Below are positions 33,553 through 41,480 of a stretch of DNA of 64,000 nucleotides, one piece after another (the first letter of the stretch is position 1; each line of letters begins with the position of its first letter). Origin of the DNA: Corynebacterium mycetoides (GTDB lineage: Bacteria; Actinomycetota; Actinomycetes; Mycobacteriales; Mycobacteriaceae). The notes under the pieces are model-generated. The model saw only the letters and a list, made by a program, of their open reading frames with translations. It did not search any database and was not told the origin of the DNA. A program made the translations under genes and the position numbers. The stretch lies in assembly GCF_900103625.1 (NCBI RefSeq), contig NZ_LT629700.1, positions 2,170,001-2,234,000 on the forward strand, read 5' to 3'.

Positions 33553-34293
33553 GGTCCAATCCTCCTCTAGAAACGATCGGAACTAAACCCAGGACACTTC
33601 ACTTCTCGGGTCGACGTGTCCCTCGCGAGGTCATCCTGTGGGCAGTACGGGGGTATTGCCGCTACGGCATCAACTATCGAGACCTCGAGGGAATGATGAC
33701 CGAGCGCGGCGTGCGGTTCGATCGCACCACGATTTACCGGTGGGTGCAGAAATACGCCCCTGAGCTGGACAAGCAGACACGGTGGTACCGGCAGGTACCT
33801 GATTGGCAGGCCAGTTCTTGGCGGGTGGATGAGACCTATATCCGGGTCGGCGGGAAGTGGTGCTACCTCTATCGGGCGATCACCACCGGTGGGCATACCC
33901 TGGGCTTTTATCTCTCCCTGAAGAGAAACGTGGCGGCGGCCAAGCGTTTCCTGGTCAAGACTCTGAGTCAAATACTTTAGCTGGGTATCCCAGAGTGATC
34001 AACACCGATAAAGCACCCTCCCTAGCCAGGGCAATCGCCGAGTTGAAGTCAGAGGGAATCTGCCCGCCAACAGTGGAACACCGGCAGGTGAAATACCTCA
34101 ACAACGTCCTGGAAGGCGACCATGGTCGGCTGAAGCGGGTCCTCGGGCCGGAAGGCGCGTTTAAGAACCGGACATCTGCGTACCGGACGCTCAAGGGTAT
34201 GGAGGCGATGCACTCATTGCGGAAAGGGCAAGGCACGATGTTTGACCTCACGGGCAGCCGAATCCGGATGCGGTGATCGTCAGCCGGGGGTTC

Positions 34294-35716
34294 GGGTTGT
34301 GCCCCTTAGTGTGGTGTAATGCTTGCAGATGGTGGGCCCTGCGAAATAGTGGGGTGGCCACCGCCAGTAACCTTTCGACTCAACTACCACATCTCACCGA
34401 AAGGCACATGACGATGACCACTGCACCGTATTCTATCGACCCGGCAACCTACTTGGATGATCTGCTCGCCCAAGCTTCCCCGGACCTGATGCGGCAGATG
34501 CTGCAAGGGTTTATCAACCAGATCCTCTCCGCCCAGGCCGACACCGTTTGCGGCGCCGAATACGGTGTTGCTTCCACCGAGCGGGTCAACCACCGCAACG
34601 GGTACCGCCACCGTGACCTTGACACCCGTGTCGGCACGATCGATGTGGCAGTACCGAAGTTGCGCCACGGAGCGTTCTTCCCGGACTGGCTGTTAGAGCG
34701 CCGTACGCGTGCAGAACGGGCACTCTCAACGGTGATTGCCACGTGCTATCTCAAGGGGGTCTCCACCCGCAGGATGAATGACCTGGTGGCAACACTTGGG
34801 ATTGCCAATATGTCGAAATCCCAAGTCTCACGCATGTCGGAAGAACTCGACGAGATGGTCGCCGACTTCAAAAACCGCCCACTCGATCCCGGCGGGTACG
34901 CCTACCTGTCGTGCGACGCGCTCACGATCAAAGTCCGTGAAGGCGGCCGGGTGGTCAAATGCTCCGTACTGCTTGCCACCGGGGTCAACGCCGACGGCTA
35001 CCGCGAAATGCTCGGCATGCACGTCGCCACCGCGGAATCCAACGCATCGTGGAAGGCTTCTTCCAAGATCTAAAAGCCCGCGGGCTGCGTGGTGTCTATT
35101 TGGTCACCAGTGACGCCCACGAAGGCATCCAGCACGCCATCTCCGAAGTGCTGCCCGATGCATCCTGGCAGCGGTGCCGCACCCACTTTGCGAAAAACCT
35201 CTACGAGAAAGTCCCAAAGACCCAGTGGCCGATGGTCTCTGCGATGTTCCAGACCATCTTCCAGCAACCCGACGCCCAATCCACCTGGGCCCAAGCCCGC
35301 GAAGTGGTCGACCTGCTGGAACCGAAGTTCCCACAGGTTTCGGCGTATTTGGAGGAATCACTCGATGAAGTGTTGGCGTTTACCGCAGCGCCGAAACCAG
35401 TGTGGACGAAGGTGTGGTCGAACAACCCCACCGAGCGGTTAAACCGGGAAATCCGCCGGCGCACCGATGTCGTGGGCATCTTCCCGAACCGCGAATCCAT
35501 CATCCGGCTTGTCGGGGCGGTTCTTGCCGAGCAGCATGACGATTGGATCCAGCAAAAACGCTACATGTCACTGTCCGCACTCGAACACACCAAACATCTC
35601 ATGCACCGACAAGGAGACGACCATGGTGACCAGCACCAGCTAACCGCCTAATCAAACACCGAACTTCATACCGAGCCGAAAGCACACACGGCTACACCAC
35701 TACACGGGACTTGACC
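34294..35716 (+). mobile_element. IS256-family element E, copy 2 (E2)
   Basis: The 1423-base element has the same ends as E1 (GGGTTGTGCCCCTTAGTGTG at the left; right end in reverse GGTCAAGTCCCGTGTAGTGG). It is in the opposite orientation to E1. Flanks GGGGGTTC and CGGCACTT do not form a duplication. It separates the IS6 remnant from the chromosomal MmpL gene. Confidence 0.88.
34408..35651 (+). pseudogene. IS256-family transposase of E2, frameshifted
   Basis: The start is ATG 34408 (MTMTTAPYSIDPATY). The first frame covers the N-terminal region and LSCDALTIKVREGG (Asp) and ends at 35073 after SNASWKASSKI. The second frame, open from 34959, continues FFQDLKARGLRGVYLVTSDA (Asp) and [13 protein letters not shown] (near the Glu) to 35651. 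Fusing the two at about 35050 by a -1 step gives ~414 residues, the normal IS256 length. E1 has the identical lesion, so it is either an old shared deletion or a recoding site. Confidence 0.88.
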
Positions 35717-35764
35717 CGGCACTTGAGGTGGCGGCCAGCAGGGACGTCGACAAGCTGTCAAAGC

Positions 35765-37687
35765 CTATCTGCCTCGCGGTGCGCTGTGGTTGCGTGCGGG
35801 CCACCAGAAACGCTCGCCGAGCAGCTGCACGGCCGCCGGAACCACGAGTGTCCGCACGACAAGGGTGTCTAGGAGGACACCGAGACAAATCACGATGCCG
35901 ATCTGCGCTAGCACTACGAGCGGGAGCACGCCGAGGGCCGCGAACACGGCGGCCAAAAGGATGCCCGCCGAAGTGATCACCCCGCCGGTGCTGGATAGAG
36001 CGCGAAGGATTGCCTCGGGGGTGCCGTACTCCTCCGACTCTTCTCTCGCGCGGGTGACCAGGAAGATCGTGTAGTCGATTCCCAGGGCCACGAGAAAGAC
36101 GAATGCATAGAGCGGAGTGCTCGAATCGAAACGCTCGAAACCGAAGATGTGGTGCGAGACCCACCAGCCCAGCCCGAGAGCAGCGACGTTAGTCAGTAAG
36201 ACCGAGGCGGTCATGACTAGCGGTGCGGCGAGTGATCGCAGAATGACGATAAGGCTGAGCAGGATCAAGAGGAGAACCGCGGGAAAGATGACGCGCCGAT
36301 CTTCGCCCGCGGCGGTTTCGGTGTCAAACAGCTCCGCGTCTGGCCCGCCTACGCTCGCATCGATCCCGTCCAGGGCCCGGCGAACCTGCTCGGTGTCTCC
36401 CCCGGAGACCTCCAGCGATCCCTCGGCTGGTGTGACGGAGAGCCCGGCGGCCTCGAGCGCCGCGGTGGCCTCATCAGGGAAATCGGTGGACACAACAGCG
36501 GGCGTGGCAGATGCGTCGGGGAACTTTTCTCCAAGTGCCTCAGCGGCGCTGATGGATTCAGGCTTATCGATGAACTGGTCGGATTGTGTCAACCCGGTGG
36601 TCACCTGGAGAGTGCCGAGACTCATCACTCCGAGCGCGGCGAGGGCGGTGGCAAGGATGGTGGCCGGGCGCGCATGGACGAAGCCGCCAACCCGGTCGAA
36701 CAGGCGGTGTTCTACTCTCTCTTCTATCCTGGGTGCGCGCGGCCAGAAGATCCACCTGCCGAACAGCACTAGGACACCAGGGAGTACGAAAGCCCCGAAA
36801 AGTAGCGCGACCGTCACACCAAACGCGGCGGCGGCGCCGAGGGCCCTTGTTGTGGGTGTCTGGGAGAATAAAAGACAGAGGACACCGAGGATCACGGTGA
36901 GCGCGGACGCGCAGATAGTCTTCACCGTGGGCAGCCAGGCGCGCGACATCGCCTCGAACCGGTCATCGTGGTGGGTGAGCTCGTCCCGGTAGCGTGAAAT
37001 CAGCAAGAGCGCGTAATTCGTTCCGGCACCAAAGACGAGCACGGAGAGGATGCCACCGGTCGAATCATTCCACTGCATCCCCATGAGGTCGAGGAAGCGC
37101 GGATACATTGCGGCGACCAGTCTGTCCGCCACACCAATGACCAGAAGTGGAATGACCCAGAGGATAGGGGAGCGGTAGGTGAACACCAGCAGCACCGCGA
37201 CGATGACGGCGGTGACCGTTAGAAGCTTGAAGTTGGCCCCGGAAAAAACCCCTGACAGGTCGGCGCTGATGGCAGCCGGGCCCGTAACCTGAGATTCGAC
37301 ACCAGCTGGCAGATCAGCAGAAGCGCGTTCACGCAGCTGGCTGACCGCGTCGACGTTGTCACTGAGTGATTCAGATGTTACCTCCACGGGCACGATCGCG
37401 GCATCGATCGCCGCGTTGGGAACCAAGGGCCCGCCCAGCTCACTGGCTTTCCGCTGCAGTTCACCGAAGGACTCAGAGGTTAGCCCGGTATAGAGCACGA
37501 TCGCTGCTGCGGATTCGTCGCCGCTCTCACCGCGCTCTGCTGCGACGCGGGTGGAGTCGAATCCATCTGGAAGCATCGCGGTGGCCGACTGCGGCGCCTC
37601 TATCGGACTGAGGGAAATAAGGAACGCAGCTAGGCCAATCAAAACTAGCGACAACCAGCGCAGTGAGCGGATAAGGGACGGCGGCAC
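35765..37687 (-). CDS. MmpL/RND-family membrane exporter
   Basis: The 640-residue protein is read from GTG 37687, because AAGGAG stands 5 bases upstream; an upstream TTG reading adds 13 residues. It has a first membrane helix, an external loop, then five to six helices, repeated twice (~residues 1-310 and ~320-640), as in half-length MMPL transporters. The GTNYALLLISRYRDEL and ALGIDYTIFLVTRAREE segments carry the proton-relay Asp/Tyr region of each half. These proteins export lipids, siderophores or drugs across the membrane of mycolic-acid bacteria; the substrate here is unknown. The gene ends 48 bases from E2. Confidence 0.9.
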   Translation of the reverse strand: MPPSLIRSLRWLSLVLIGLAAFLISLSPIEAPQSATAMLPDGFDSTRVAAERGESGDESAAAIVLYTGLTSESFGELQRKASELGGPLVPNAAIDAAIVPVEVTSESLSDNVDAVSQLRERASADLPAGVESQVTGPAAISADLSGVFSGANFKLLTVTAVIVAVLLVFTYRSPILWVIPLLVIGVADRLVAAMYPRFLDLMGMQWNDSTGGILSVLVFGAGTNYALLLISRYRDELTHHDDRFEAMSRAWLPTVKTICASALTVILGVLCLLFSQTPTTRALGAAAAFGVTVALLFGAFVLPGVLVLFGRWIFWPRAPRIEERVEHRLFDRVGGFVHARPATILATALAALGVMSLGTLQVTTGLTQSDQFIDKPESISAAEALGEKFPDASATPAVVSTDFPDEATAALEAAGLSVTPAEGSLEVSGGDTEQVRRALDGIDASVGGPDAELFDTETAAGEDRRVIFPAVLLLILLSLIVILRSLAAPLVMTASVLLTNVAALGLGWWVSHHIFGFERFDSSTPLYAFVFLVALGIDYTIFLVTRAREESEEYGTPEAILRALSSTGGVITSAGILLAAVFAALGVLPLVVLAQIGIVICLGVLLDTLVVRTLVVPAAVQLLGERFWWPARNHSAPRGR

Positions 37688-37949
37688 GCCAGCTCCTTCT
37701 TTCGGGGTAGTTGACTCCACCCACAATATCCGCCGACCTTTACATGCGATCCCTTTTAGTCGAGTAGTCTCGCACTCACCTCAAACGGTTCGAGGCTCCG
37801 AGGTGATTCCCAATGCTCGTTTGTTCACCTGAAATGCGGGGTCAGAACCGAAAATCACCTGTTTGGCCGAATCTAATCCGATAGCCCAGGCCTCGTCCGT
37901 TCCAATCTGCCCGCTGCCCCCAAAACCCGATCCCCTACCAGGAGAAATT
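37688..37949 (-). other. Intergenic region between MmpL and element I
   Basis: No gene recognised. The sequence next to the MmpL start should hold its promoter; the rest abuts the left end of IS element I. Confidence 0.4.
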
Positions 37950-37983
37950 TGAACTAGCCCCCGAAAGTTGGACTGGTTTAATT

Positions 37984-38805
37984 CTAGGCGGTGAGGGCTT
38001 CACGGGTCTGATTCCGATATTGCATCGGGGTCAGGCCCTGGAGTCGTTGTTGGATGCGTTCGGTGTTGTACCACTGGATGTACTCGTCGATCGCTTGGTT
38101 GAACTCCTCGACGGTGTCGAAGACTTCACCGTGGTACATCTCGGTTTTCACGTGCCCGAAGAGGTTCTCCATGACTGCGTTGTCGTAGCAGTTGGCTTTT
38201 CGCGACATCGACTGAACACCTCCGTTATCGCCGATCAGGTTGCGCCACGAGGAATGTTGGTACTGGAAGCCTTGATCGGTGTGCATCATCCACCCGGGTT
38301 CAGGTGCACATGCCGCGATTGCCTTGGATAAAGAATCGGCGGTAAAGGCTGTCGACGGCGATGTGGCAACGGTGTGAGCGACGATGGAGCGGTCGAACAA
38401 GTCCATCACCGGTGACAGGTATATCTTGCGGCCTGCGACCCTGAACTCGGTGACGTCGCTGACAAAGACGGTGTTTGGCTTATCCGGGGTGAACTTGCGG
38501 TCGAGCTTGTTGTCAGCGATGTGGCTGATTGTCCCAGCGTAGGAAACATAAGGCCTGCGTTGGCGGATCTTGGCTCGAAGACCCATCTCATGCATGAGTT
38601 TGTAGACGAGTTTGTGGTTGACCACCCAGCCCTGGTTGCGCAGGTCAAGTAGCACTCGCCGGTAGCCGTAGCGATGCTTGTTGCGTTCGAAGCTTTCCCG
38701 AATCGCGTCTTTGAGCACAGCATGTTTATCTGGCTCGATGAGTCGTTTCTGGTGGTAGAAGAATGTCGACCGTGGGATGCCAGCGGCGTCTAGGAGGTAC
38801 TCCAA
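37984..38805 (-). CDS. IS3-family transposase OrfB (element I)
   Basis: The 273-residue protein opens EYLLDAAGIPRSTFFYHQKR, has the HTH_21 region YGYRRVLLDLRNQGWVVNHK, and DDE residues in VFVSDVTEFRVAG (Asp), MMHTDQGFQYQHSSW (Asp) and NAVMENLFGHVKTEMY (Glu). It ends with QQRLQGLTPMQYRNQ. It is complete. The start is weak (TTG), as expected if it is normally made as an OrfAB fusion. Confidence 0.92.
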   Translation of the reverse strand: MEYLLDAAGIPRSTFFYHQKRLIEPDKHAVLKDAIRESFERNKHRYGYRRVLLDLRNQGWVVNHKLVYKLMHEMGLRAKIRQRRPYVSYAGTISHIADNKLDRKFTPDKPNTVFVSDVTEFRVAGRKIYLSPVMDLFDRSIVAHTVATSPSTAFTADSLSKAIAACAPEPGWMMHTDQGFQYQHSSWRNLIGDNGGVQSMSRKANCYDNAVMENLFGHVKTEMYHGEVFDTVEEFNQAIDEYIQWYNTERIQQRLQGLTPMQYRNQTREALTA

Positions 38806-38843
38806 GCGGTGGTGCGACTTGAGGATGACGATCGCTTGAACTT

Positions 38844-39326
38844 TCAGGCGCGTCCCTGGTTCCTCAAGTCCCGCAATTTTTTTAGATACACGTTTTCCGC
38901 TTCCAACCGTGCGATCTGACGGCGCAGCTTGTCTTCTTCTGTAAGCCGCTTCGGTGCGGCCGAGCCTTTGGGTCTGCCCTTCGGCTTCGGTTTCAACGCC
39001 TCATCGCCGCCTTTGCGCCATTTCCAGGACCAATCTTTGACGAGTTGGTCTGACGACAGGCCAAACTCACGTGCAAGATCCATCCTTGTCTCGCCGGCAA
39101 GGTGGCGCTGGACAACTTCCTTCTTGATGTCGAACGAGTACTGCTGCTTAGTCGGTTTCTCCACAAGACATAGCCTGCCATGCAGCTGAAACCGACGACG
39201 CAGCGTACGGACGGCGTATTTGGAGACACCAAGAGTCTTGGCAGCGGTTCCGTAGCTCATGCCTTGCTCGAAACACTCCACCAGCTGCTCACGCTGATGT
39301 TCGCTCAGCGAACTTCGTGCTCTCAA
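38844..39326 (-). CDS. IS3-family OrfA with two HTH domains (element I)
   Basis: A TTG at 39326 gives about 160 residues (RARSSLSEHQREQLVECFEQ); a longer reading would start inside the terminal repeat. Two helix-turn-helix units are visible (YGTAAKTLGVSKYAVRTLRR and MDLAREFGLSSDQLVKDW), followed by a basic linker KPKPKGRPKG and a coiled end LRRQIARLEAENVYLKKLRD. This two-HTH form is typical of the IS150 group. Confidence 0.9.
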   Translation of the reverse strand: MRARSSLSEHQREQLVECFEQGMSYGTAAKTLGVSKYAVRTLRRRFQLHGRLCLVEKPTKQQYSFDIKKEVVQRHLAGETRMDLAREFGLSSDQLVKDWSWKWRKGGDEALKPKPKGRPKGSAAPKRLTEEDKLRRQIARLEAENVYLKKLRDLRNQGRA

Positions 39327-39428
39327 TGGAAACTGCTCCCCACTAGTTGGTAACTGATTTCTCAGTCCAACTAATGGGGAGCAGTTCAATTCCCGGTAGG
39401 GGATTTTGCTACTTAACCCGCAGTGGCT

Positions 39429-39848
39429 CTAATCCTCCGCCACGGTGACGGTGACATCGATATTCCCGCGGGTGGCTTTCGAGTAGGGGCACGTCTCGTG
39501 GGCAGCGTCGGCAAGCGCTTGGGCATCCTCCGGGGCGATGCCGGGGATGGTGACCTCAAGCACGACGCTGAGGAAAAATCCCTCGGAGCCCTTGTTGAGG
39601 GTAACGCGCGCGCCGACGGCGGAGTCGGTGACATCAGCCTTCTTGCTCTTGGCCACGGCCTTCAACGCAGAGTGGAAGCAGGCGGCGTAGCCGGCAGCGA
39701 AGAGCTGCTCAGGATTAACGCCCTCGCCATTGCCACCCATTTCCTTCGGGGCGTTCATGGTGAAGTCGAGGCTGGAGTCTTGGACTACAGTGCGGCCATT
39801 GCGGCCGTCGCCAGTGGAGAGCGCTTCGGTGGTGTATGCGGCGGTCAT
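39429..39848 (-). CDS. ohr: Organic hydroperoxide resistance protein Ohr
   Basis: The 139-residue protein of the Ohr/OsmC family reduces organic hydroperoxides with dithiol help. The two active cysteines lie in AAGYAACFHSALK and AHETCPYSKATRGN, and the N-terminal GRNGR and EMGGNGEGVNPEQLFAAG blocks are family hallmarks. AAAGGAGTTATTC precedes the ATG. No ohrR is next to it; element I lies immediately downstream. Confidence 0.95.
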   Translation of the reverse strand: MTAAYTTEALSTGDGRNGRTVVQDSSLDFTMNAPKEMGGNGEGVNPEQLFAAGYAACFHSALKAVAKSKKADVTDSAVGARVTLNKGSEGFFLSVVLEVTIPGIAPEDAQALADAAHETCPYSKATRGNIDVTVTVAED

Positions 39849-40123
39849 GAATAACTCCTTTGTTTGTTGACGGGGCCTTCGGCCACCGATCGTACGCGGG
39901 AAAGCAAGCTAGTTCGCCAGAGCCGTGACGAGTTCCCTCGACGTGGTGAACGCCTCACGCGAGGCGTTGTCGGAGCACTCGCGCAGGATGTAGTGGATGG
40001 CAGCGCCAGACCACATTCGCGGCTTTGTGAATTGCTCCTCACTAGTCGGTGACTGGGCTATCAATCCAACTAATGAGGAGCAGTTCAGGTGTCGCTTTCG
40101 ACGCCCCATTTCTGGCGTGGACG
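39849..40123 (-). other. Intergenic region with a solo IS end and a gene fragment
   Basis: Besides the solo IS end, the minus strand from about 40015 to 39909 reads MWSGAAIHYILRECSDNASR and ends RELVTALAN before a stop. It looks like the tail of a gene whose beginning was removed by the former IS, but I do not recognise the family. Confidence 0.35.
40031..40087 (-). repeat. Solo terminal segment of an element I-like IS
   Basis: ATTGCTCCTCACTAGTCGGT...CCAACTAATGAGGAGCAGTT is a diverged copy of the last ~57 bases of element I (39332-39388), including its inner inverted repeat. No transposase remains beside it. Confidence 0.7.
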
Positions 40124-41188
40124 CTAGAGCTCCGGCGACACCAAAATTTTCACCGCGGTCTCGTTGCGGTTGATAAGGGTGTCGAAGCCCTCGTCGACGA
40201 CGCCGTCGAAACCGATCTTGCCGGTGATGAACGGTTTGAGGTTGACCTTGCCCTCCTCGACCAGCTTGATGGTCTTCGGGTGGTCGTGCGCGTAGCCGAT
40301 GATGCCGCGCAGGGTCAGCTCCTTCATCACCACAGCGTGGATGTCGAGTTCGGCCTTCTTGGACCAGATGGACTCGACAACCAGCGTGCCCTGCAGCTTG
40401 AGGCAGTCGACGAGCTGGTCGAGCACCACATTGACCGAGGTGCACTCGAATGCGACATCAGCGCCCTTGCCGTCGGTGATCTTTTGGATCTCTTCCTTGA
40501 GGTCCTGCGACGACGGGTCGATAGCGTGGTCTGCGACGCCGGCATCGAGCGCTTTCTGGCGGCGCAGTTCCGACAGCTCGGAGACGACCACTGTGCAGCC
40601 GTATGCCTTAGCGACGGCCGCGGTGAGCAGGCCGATCGGGCCCGCGCCACCGATTAGCGCCACATCGCCTTCGTTAGCCCCGGAGGCGACGAAGCCGTGG
40701 TGGGCGACAGACAGCGGTTCAATCAACGCGGCCTCGTCGAGCGGCACATCGTTGTTGATCGGGTGGACCCAACGGCGCTGCACCGCGATCTGCTCGGACA
40801 AGCCGCCACCGCCACCGGCCAAGCCGATGAAGTTGACGTCCGGGTGCAGGTTGTACGGGCCCGGCTTCGTCGGGTCGATGTCGTCGGGGAGCACGTACGG
40901 TTCCACAATCACATGCTGGCCGACCTCGATGTCGTCCACGCCGTCGCCGAGGGCCGCGACCACACCGGAGAACTCGTGGCCAAGCGTGACCGGCATTTCC
41001 TCGCCGGTCACTGGGTGCGGGGCACCCTTATCCGGGACGAAAATCGGGCCGTCGAGGTACTCGTGCAGGTCGGTGCCGCAGATGCCGCACCAAGCGATGT
41101 CGATCAGCACCTCGCCCGGGCCTGCGACAGGCGCATCGATCTCCTCGACGCGGATGTCCTTTTGACCGTGATAGCGAACTGCTCTCAT
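40124..41188 (-). CDS. Zinc-dependent alcohol dehydrogenase, (R,R)-butanediol dehydrogenase type
   Basis: The 354-residue protein starts at ATG 41188 (MRAVRYHGQKDIRVEE), with AAAGGAG 7 bases upstream; a TTG 15 bases earlier overlaps that site and is unlikely. The catalytic zinc region is WCGICGTDLHEYLDGPIF and LGHEFSGVV, and the NAD site is GGAGPIGLLTAAVAKAYG. The structural zinc loop is replaced by a longer DDIDPTKPGPYNLHPDVNF insert, as in butanediol/sorbitol-type members. Likely reaction: NAD-linked interconversion of acetoin/diacetyl and 2,3-butanediol. No partner acetoin gene is adjacent. Confidence 0.88.
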   Translation of the reverse strand: MRAVRYHGQKDIRVEEIDAPVAGPGEVLIDIAWCGICGTDLHEYLDGPIFVPDKGAPHPVTGEEMPVTLGHEFSGVVAALGDGVDDIEVGQHVIVEPYVLPDDIDPTKPGPYNLHPDVNFIGLAGGGGGLSEQIAVQRRWVHPINNDVPLDEAALIEPLSVAHHGFVASGANEGDVALIGGAGPIGLLTAAVAKAYGCTVVVSELSELRRQKALDAGVADHAIDPSSQDLKEEIQKITDGKGADVAFECTSVNVVLDQLVDCLKLQGTLVVESIWSKKAELDIHAVVMKELTLRGIIGYAHDHPKTIKLVEEGKVNLKPFITGKIGFDGVVDEGFDTLINRNETAVKILVSPEL

Positions 41189-41480
41189 AGGAACTCCTTT
41201 CAAAATGGTACAAAGACCATTTTAGCTGTCAGTTTCCCAAACAGACCGAGTTGTGCAGTTACTCACATGGGCCCGCTTTTCCTTAACGCCTTTCGGGGGT
41301 GGCGGAAACCCAGCCGGGTCAGTGAGTTAAGCGAGCGCGCCGCTTAGAACCGCAGCAGTCCCTGCTGTGCTGTTCTGTCCTGCCGCCGAAAACGCCAGAC
41401 CCTCATCGACCACTTCTGCTCCATCACGGCACCCGGCAGATCTAGCAATTTTCCGGGTGCCACGATATCAACTTTGTTTC

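Larger units (their letters stand above)
32299..33601 (-). mobile_element. IS3-family element G, complete copy
   Basis: The 1303-base element has inverted ends: left TGAAGCGTCCTGGTTTTCGT, right in reverse TGAAGTGTCCTGGGTTTAGT. The right flank CTT (33602-33604) matches the left flank of the partial copy at 31386-31388, not the sequence left of 32299 (ACTC). This shows that the complete copy is a recombinant. Confidence 0.9.
31378..34290 (+). pseudogene. IS6-family transposase, split and frameshifted
   Basis: Removing the IS3 complex joins ATGGCTATC to TTCTCGGGTCGA, restoring MAIFSGRRVPREVILWAVR, the usual IS6 start. The second part has the HTH TIYRWVQKYAPEL and the DDE core WRVDETYIRVGGKW (Asp). 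A one-base deletion near 33965 moves LAGYPRVINTDKAP (Asp) and RQVKYLNNVLEGDHGRLK (Glu) into another frame, and a further shift near 34250 moves the end NPDAVIVSRG. The gene is clearly dead. Confidence 0.88.
31324..34293 (+). mobile_element. IS6-family element, split by an IS3 complex and cut by E2
   Basis: The left terminal repeat GGTGCTGTTGCAAAGTTGG (31324-31342) resembles the GGCTCTGTTGCAAA ends of IS6100/IS26-type elements. The transposase starts at 31378. The IS3 complex 31389-33601 is inserted with CTT on both sides (31386-31388, 33602-33604). The right terminal repeat is missing because copy E2 of the IS256-family element begins at 34294. Confidence 0.85.
37950..39388 (-). mobile_element. 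IS3-family element I (IS150-like)
   Basis: The 1439-base element begins TGAACTAGCCCCCGAAAGTT and, read in reverse from the right, TGAACTGCTCCCCATTAGTT, both followed by GGACTG. ATT at 37947-37949 and 39389-39391 is the 3-base target duplication. It contains orfA and orfB on the minus strand. A related solo end lies at 40031-40087. Confidence 0.92.

Noticed and set aside
34273..34407. Longer start for the E2 transposase
   Set aside because: The extra residues are read from the IS6 remnant and the terminal repeat; in E1 the same extension reads from IS630 and differs, so the start is at MTMTTAPY.
34286..35724. 8-base target duplication around E2
   Set aside because: GGGGGTTC and CGGCACTT do not match, even allowing for a shift of the ends by a few bases.
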